DNA of 9,178 nt. It comes from JBDSTZ01 sp039927975. GTDB taxonomy: Bacteria > Pseudomonadota > Gammaproteobacteria > Burkholderiales > Burkholderiaceae_D. This document shows, piece after piece, positions 5,801-9,178 of the stretch. Where the stretch lies: the NCBI GenBank assembly GCA_039927975.1, contig JBDSTZ010000388.1, forward strand, positions 1-9,178, given 5' to 3'. The notes under the pieces are model-generated. The model worked only from the letters and a program-made list of their open reading frames with translations. It made no database searches and was not told the DNA's origin. The translations under genes and the position numbers were made by a program. Each line of letters opens with the position of its first letter. Within the stretch, counting starts at the first letter, position 1.

Positions 5801-8533
5801 GTGCTTGCCGCTCCACCCCGCGTCCACTGTCTGGCCCTTGCGCTCGCCGCCGCGCCGGCCGCCGTCCACGCCTCGGGCCTGCCCGGCGAACAGGCCGGCC
5901 TGATCCAGCTGTGGCTGTGGGTGGTGCCGGCGCTGCTGCTGGTGATCGCGCTGATGGGCTGGCGCATGGCGCGGCTGGCGGCCAGCCTGCGCGGCGCGCG
6001 CGCGACGCTCGCCGCGACCAATGAGCGGCTGGCCAGCGCCGAGAATCTGTGGGGCTTCGCGCTGGAAGGCTCGGACGAAGGCATGTGGCTGTGGACGCGC
6101 GAGAGCGGCGAACTGACGCTGTCGCCGCGCTACAAGGAGCTGCTCGGCTACAGCGCCGACGAATTCGATCCACCGTTCGCGCTGTGGCAGCAGCAGCTGC
6201 ATCCGGACGACCGGGCGCGGGTCGACCAGGTCATGCAGCAGCTGGTGCGCAGCGCGCGCGCCGACGGCGACCGCGGCGCGACCACTGAATTCCGGATGCG
6301 CGCCAAGAACGGCCAGTGGAAGTGGGTGCTGGCGCGCGGCATCGTGAGCGCGCGCGACGCCAAGGGCCGGCCGGTGCGGATCACCGGCACGATGGCCGAC
6401 ATCAACGAGCGCAAGGAAGCCGAGGAGGCGCGCGTGCGCTCGGTGCTGGCGCGCAGCGAGGACGCGCTGCGCCAGGGCGAGGAGCGGCTGCAGGAGATCA
6501 TCCAGGTGCTGCCGATCGGACTGTCGATCAAGGACCCGCAGGGCCGCGTACTGCTGATTAACAGCGCCGGCGAGCAGCAGCTGGGCGCAGCGGCCGGTCT
6601 GGCCGATCCTGCCGATCCGGCCGCGCAGCCGGCGGCGCTCGACGAGCGCGACAGCGAAGCTTTCGCGGCCGGCCAGATCATCGACTTCGTCGCCACCCAG
6701 GACGACGCGGCGGGCCGCCGCCAGCATCTGCGGACGCTGAAAAAACCGGTGTTCGACGAGCAGGGCCGGCCGGCCTACCTGATCAGCATCACGATCGACA
6801 TCACCGCCACCATCGACCACGAGCGCCAGTTGCGCGAGCTGAACGAACACCTGGAGGAGCGCGTGCACCAGCGCACCGAGCAGCTCGACCTGGCCAAGCA
6901 GGTGGCCGAGGAAGCCAGCAAGGCCAAGGGCCAGTTCCTGGCCAATATGAGCCACGAGATCCGCACGCCGATGAACGGGGTGATCGGCATGGCCTACCTG
7001 GCGCTCAAGACCGAGCTCGATGCGCGCCAGCGCGATTACCTGGAGAAGATCCGCTTCGCCGGCGAGCATCTGCTGGGGATCATCGACGACATTCTCGACT
7101 TTTCGCGGATCGAGGCCGGCCGGCTCGAATTGGGCCAGGTGGCGTTCACCCTGGCCGACGTGCTGCGCACGCTGTCGACGATGGTGGGGCCGAAGGCGGC
7201 CAGCAAGGAACTGGCGCTGGTGTTCGAGCTCGGCGCCGACCTGCCGCCGGTGCTGCTGGGCGACCCGCGGCGGATCGGCCAGGTGCTGATCAACTATGTC
7301 TACAACGCGGTCAAGTTCAGCGAGCATGGCGCGATCACCCTGCGCATCGCCAAGCTGGAAGAAACGGAAGCCAGCTGCCTGCTGCGCTTCGAAGTGAGCG
7401 ACGAGGGCATCGGCCTGTCGGAGCAGGAGCAGGCCAAGCTGTTTCGCTCGTTCCAGCAGGCCGACACCTCGGCCACGCGGCAGTACGGCGGCACCGGCCT
7501 GGGGCTGGCGATCTGCAAGCAGCTGGCGCAGCTGATGGGCGGCGAAGTCGGGGTCGAGAGCACGCCGGGACGCGGCAGCAGCTTCTGGTTTACGGCGCGC
7601 CTGGGCACGCTGGCGCAGCTGCCGGCGGCGCAGTCGGCGGCGCCGGTGGGGCATGGGGTGGCAGCGGCGGCGCAGGCGGCCGAACAGGCGCAGGCGCTGC
7701 GCGGCGCCCACATCCTGCTGGTCGAGGACAACGCCTTCAACCAGCAGATCGCGCTCGAGATCCTGGAGGAAGCCGGTTGCCGCGTGACGCTGGCCGCCAA
7801 TGGCGTCGAAGCGCTCGGCCTGCTGCGCGACAGCGCTGTCGATTGCGTGCTGATGGACGTGCAGATGCCGGTGATGGACGGGCTGGAGGCGACCATGCTG
7901 ATTCGCGCCGACGCGCGCCTGCGCACGCTGCCGGTGATCGCCATGACGGCCAACGCCACCCATGCCGACCGCGAGGAGTGCGCGCGCTGCGGCATGGACG
8001 ACTTCCTCGGCAAGCCGGTGCTGCCGGCGCTGCTGTGCGAGACGGTGGCGCGCTGGCTGCCGGCGCGCGCGGCGGGGGCGGCGACGGCGATCGCGGCGCC
8101 GGAGCGGGCGGCGGCCGGCGCCTTCCGCCCGCTGGCCGGCGACCCGGCCATCATCGACTTGGCGGTGCTGGCCAAGCTGCTCGACTACCAGCCCGACAAG
8201 GTGCGCAAGTTCGCCCTCAAGTTCCTGCTCTCGACCGAGGACGGGGTGCGCGAGATGGAGCGCGCGCTGGCCACCGGCGACCTGGAACGGGTGCGCGAAC
8301 TGGGGCACCGGATCAAGTCGGCGGCGCGGATGGTGGGCGCGATCGGCCTGGCCGAGCAGTGCCAGGCGCTCGAGACGCTGGCGCCCGGACCGCGCGACAT
8401 CGAACGGGCCGCCGACGGCATCGCCCAGGTGCGCGAACTGCTGGCGAGCATCGCGGTGCGGATCGCCGAGCACACCAGCGAGGTGGCGGCGTGCCGCGCG
8501 CCGGCCGCCGAGGGCGCGCCGCTGGGCGCGTGA
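5801..8533 (+). CDS. Membrane hybrid sensor histidine kinase (PAS-PAS-HisKA-HATPase-REC-HPt)
   Basis: A 910-residue multi-step phosphorelay kinase. Residues 1-24 look like a signal sequence or first membrane helix, and 34-53 (LIQLWLWVVPALLLVIALMG) form a clear membrane segment, with only about ten residues between, so no sizeable periplasmic sensor exists. Two PAS domains follow (about 83-205, ending TMADINERKEAEE, and 229-340), then a charged coiled-coil linker. HisKA carries phospho-His385 in SHEIRTPMNGVIG. The ATPase has an N box (LINYVYNAVKF, near 495), G1 DEGIG and G2 GTGLGLAI. The receiver (about 637-755) starts ILLVEDN, with Asp686 in LMDVQMPVMDG and a conserved Lys in GKPV. A C-terminal HPt (about 783-895) has His836 in GHRIKSAARMVGA. 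All phosphotransfer residues are present. The GTG start has AAAGG 8 nt upstream. No partner response regulator lies nearby, so output and signal are unknown; the PAS domains suggest a cytoplasmic cue. Confidence 0.93.
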   Translation: MLAAPPRVHCLALALAAAPAAVHASGLPGEQAGLIQLWLWVVPALLLVIALMGWRMARLAASLRGARATLAATNERLASAENLWGFALEGSDEGMWLWTRESGELTLSPRYKELLGYSADEFDPPFALWQQQLHPDDRARVDQVMQQLVRSARADGDRGATTEFRMRAKNGQWKWVLARGIVSARDAKGRPVRITGTMADINERKEAEEARVRSVLARSEDALRQGEERLQEIIQVLPIGLSIKDPQGRVLLINSAGEQQLGAAAGLADPADPAAQPAALDERDSEAFAAGQIIDFVATQDDAAGRRQHLRTLKKPVFDEQGRPAYLISITIDITATIDHERQLRELNEHLEERVHQRTEQLDLAKQVAEEASKAKGQFLANMSHEIRTPMNGVIGMAYLALKTELDARQRDYLEKIRFAGEHLLGIIDDILDFSRIEAGRLELGQVAFTLADVLRTLSTMVGPKAASKELALVFELGADLPPVLLGDPRRIGQVLINYVYNAVKFSEHGAITLRIAKLEETEASCLLRFEVSDEGIGLSEQEQAKLFRSFQQADTSATRQYGGTGLGLAICKQLAQLMGGEVGVESTPGRGSSFWFTARLGTLAQLPAAQSAAPVGHGVAAAAQAAEQAQALRGAHILLVEDNAFNQQIALEILEEAGCRVTLAANGVEALGLLRDSAVDCVLMDVQMPVMDGLEATMLIRADARLRTLPVIAMTANATHADREECARCGMDDFLGKPVLPALLCETVARWLPARAAGAATAIAAPERAAAGAFRPLAGDPAIIDLAVLAKLLDYQPDKVRKFALKFLLSTEDGVREMERALATGDLERVRELGHRIKSAARMVGAIGLAEQCQALETLAPGPRDIERAADGIAQVRELLASIAVRIAEHTSEVAACRAPAAEGAPLGA

Positions 8534-8546
8534 ATTCGTCCATTGG

Positions 8547-8575
8547 GCGACACGTTTGAAAAAATAGGTTATTAT
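8547..8575 (+). promoter_or_regulatory. Candidate trxA promoter
   Basis: GCGACA (8547-8552, 4 of 6, the GACA part exact), a 17-bp spacer and TATTAT (8570-8575, 5 of 6) lie at the start of the gap between the kinase and trxA, in an AT-rich patch (about 8555-8586) that contrasts with the GC-rich surroundings. Transcription would start near 8582 and leave a leader of about 160 nt. The rest of the 209-bp gap (8534-8742) holds no gene; its only other structure is a weak imperfect hairpin, TTGCACAC (8628-8635) with GTGTTGCAA (8651-8659, one bulge). Confidence 0.4.
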
Positions 8576-8742
8576 TTCAGCTAAATCCCCGCCTGATACC
8601 CTCGTGCAGTTCTTCCACTGATTGATTTTGCACACTTCGCCTCCATCTCGGTGTTGCAATACAAGGAAGCTGGCTGACTGGCCGCTTGCCCATCCGGCGA
8701 CAGTCCCAAGGCGGTATCGGCCCACCCTCTGTTGAGGAAAAC

Positions 8743-9069
8743 ATGAGCGAAAATATTAAACACATCAGCGATGCATCTTTCGAAGCGGACGTACTCAAGT
8801 CCGAGCGCCCGGTACTGGTCGATTTCTGGGCCGAATGGTGCGGTCCGTGCAAACAGATCGGCCCGATCCTCGAAGAGGTCGCCAAGGAATACGACGGCAA
8901 GATTCTGATCGCCAAAATGGACGTCGACGCCAACCAGGCCGTGCCGGCCAAGTTCGGCATCCGCGGCATCCCGACCCTGATTCTGTTCAAGAACGGCGTG
9001 GTCGCCGCCCAGAAGGTCGGCGCGATGGCCAAGGGTCAGCTGACGTCCTTCATCGACAGCAATATTTAA
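8743..9069 (+). CDS. trxA: Thioredoxin 1 TrxA
   Basis: Small cytoplasmic dithiol oxidoreductase that reduces protein disulfides and passes electrons from thioredoxin reductase to targets such as ribonucleotide reductase and peroxiredoxins. The 108-residue length is that of classical thioredoxin. The active site WCGPCK has Cys33 and Cys36. The buried Asp27 (VDFWAEW), the cis-proline Pro77 in RGIPTL and the LFKNG segment are all present, so the fold and activity look complete. The ATG at 8743 has GAGG 5 nt upstream. An earlier in-frame ATG at 8686 would add a 19-residue tail unlike any thioredoxin and lacks a good ribosome site. It stands alone on its strand after a 209-bp gap, consistent with its own promoter. 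In many Burkholderiales trxA is followed by rho; that gene would start just past the right edge. Confidence 0.97.
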   Translation: MSENIKHISDASFEADVLKSERPVLVDFWAEWCGPCKQIGPILEEVAKEYDGKILIAKMDVDANQAVPAKFGIRGIPTLILFKNGVVAAQKVGAMAKGQLTSFIDSNI

Positions 9070-9088
9070 ACCAATAGCAGCCCCAAGC

Positions 9089-9114
9089 GGCGGCAGCGCG
9101 CCCGCGCTGCCGCC
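9089..9114 (+). terminator. Strong stem-loop downstream of trxA, no T tract
   Basis: GGCGGCAGCGC (9089-9099) pairs perfectly over 11 bp with GCGCTGCCGCC (9104-9114) around a 4-nt loop, starting 20 nt after the trxA stop. No run of T follows (TGATGAGCC instead), so it is not a classical intrinsic terminator. It could stabilise the trxA mRNA 3' end, cause a pause, or terminate with low efficiency. Confidence 0.6.
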
Positions 9115-9123
9115 TGATGAGCC

Positions 9124-9143
9124 GGGAAGGTCCACCCCTTCCC
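9124..9143 (+). other. Second stem-loop downstream of trxA
   Basis: GGGAAGG (9124-9130) pairs with CCTTCCC (9137-9143) around a 6-nt loop, 9 nt after the first hairpin. The following bases ACTTGATTAACC contain no T tract. Together the two hairpins occupy most of the visible trxA 3' flank; the remaining bases to 9178 are C-rich and contain no gene start. Confidence 0.45.
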
Positions 9144-9178
9144 CACTTGATTAACCCACGCAGTTCCCTCCCCTACCT

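Noticed and set aside
5741..8725. 994-codon open frame on the minus strand antisense to the kinase
   Set aside because: It is the complement of a well-supported kinase gene. Its product is rich in Arg, Gln, His and Ala with no recognisable domain, as expected when a GC-rich gene leaves an opposite frame free of stops.
8686..8742. N-terminal extension of trxA from an upstream ATG
   Set aside because: The extra residues do not resemble thioredoxin and the ATG at 8743 has a good Shine-Dalgarno and gives the standard length.

Overview
The window looks like chromosomal DNA of a GC-rich betaproteobacterium, most likely an Oxalobacteraceae member of the Massilia/Duganella type. This is an inference from base composition, codon use, protein style and gene order; no taxonomic search was possible. 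Coding density is high and no mobile element, tRNA, rRNA or CRISPR array was seen.

Left part (1-3731, minus strand): a histidine utilisation operon transcribed right to left as hutU (urocanase), hutH (histidine ammonia-lyase) and hutG (N-formylglutamate deformylase, cut by the window edge). Finding hutG points to the route histidine -> urocanate -> imidazolonepropionate -> formiminoglutamate -> formylglutamate -> glutamate + formate. That route also needs hutI and hutF, which would lie beyond the left edge. A sigma70-like promoter (TTGACG-N17-TAGACT) lies just before hutU. A near-palindrome matching the HutC-family operator core GTMTAKAC sits inside its 17-bp spacer.

Middle (3728-5668): ada (methylphosphotriester/O6-methylguanine DNA repair and its own regulator, minus strand) sits between the hut structural genes and their repressor gene hutC (plus strand, TTG start). 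ada and hutC are divergent across 135 bp, which hold a TACAAT -10 and a possible Ada box for ada, and an extended -10 (TGCTAGAAT) for hutC. The ada stop codon lies within the -35 hexamer of the hutU promoter, and no terminator separates ada from hutU.

Right part (5669-9178, plus strand): a 910-residue membrane hybrid histidine kinase (two PAS, HisKA, HATPase, receiver, HPt) with its own strong promoter and an 11-bp tandem repeat in its leader. It is followed by trxA (thioredoxin 1). After trxA come two hairpins and a C-rich, G-poor stretch. In many betaproteobacteria trxA is followed by rho, and that stretch would lie in the rho leader, but rho itself is not in the window.

The genes are all of known families. 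The most interesting content is regulatory: the operator-in-spacer hut promoter, the DNA-repair gene lodged between repressor and target operon with shared control DNA, the repeat-bearing leader of the orphan kinase, and the trxA-downstream structures.
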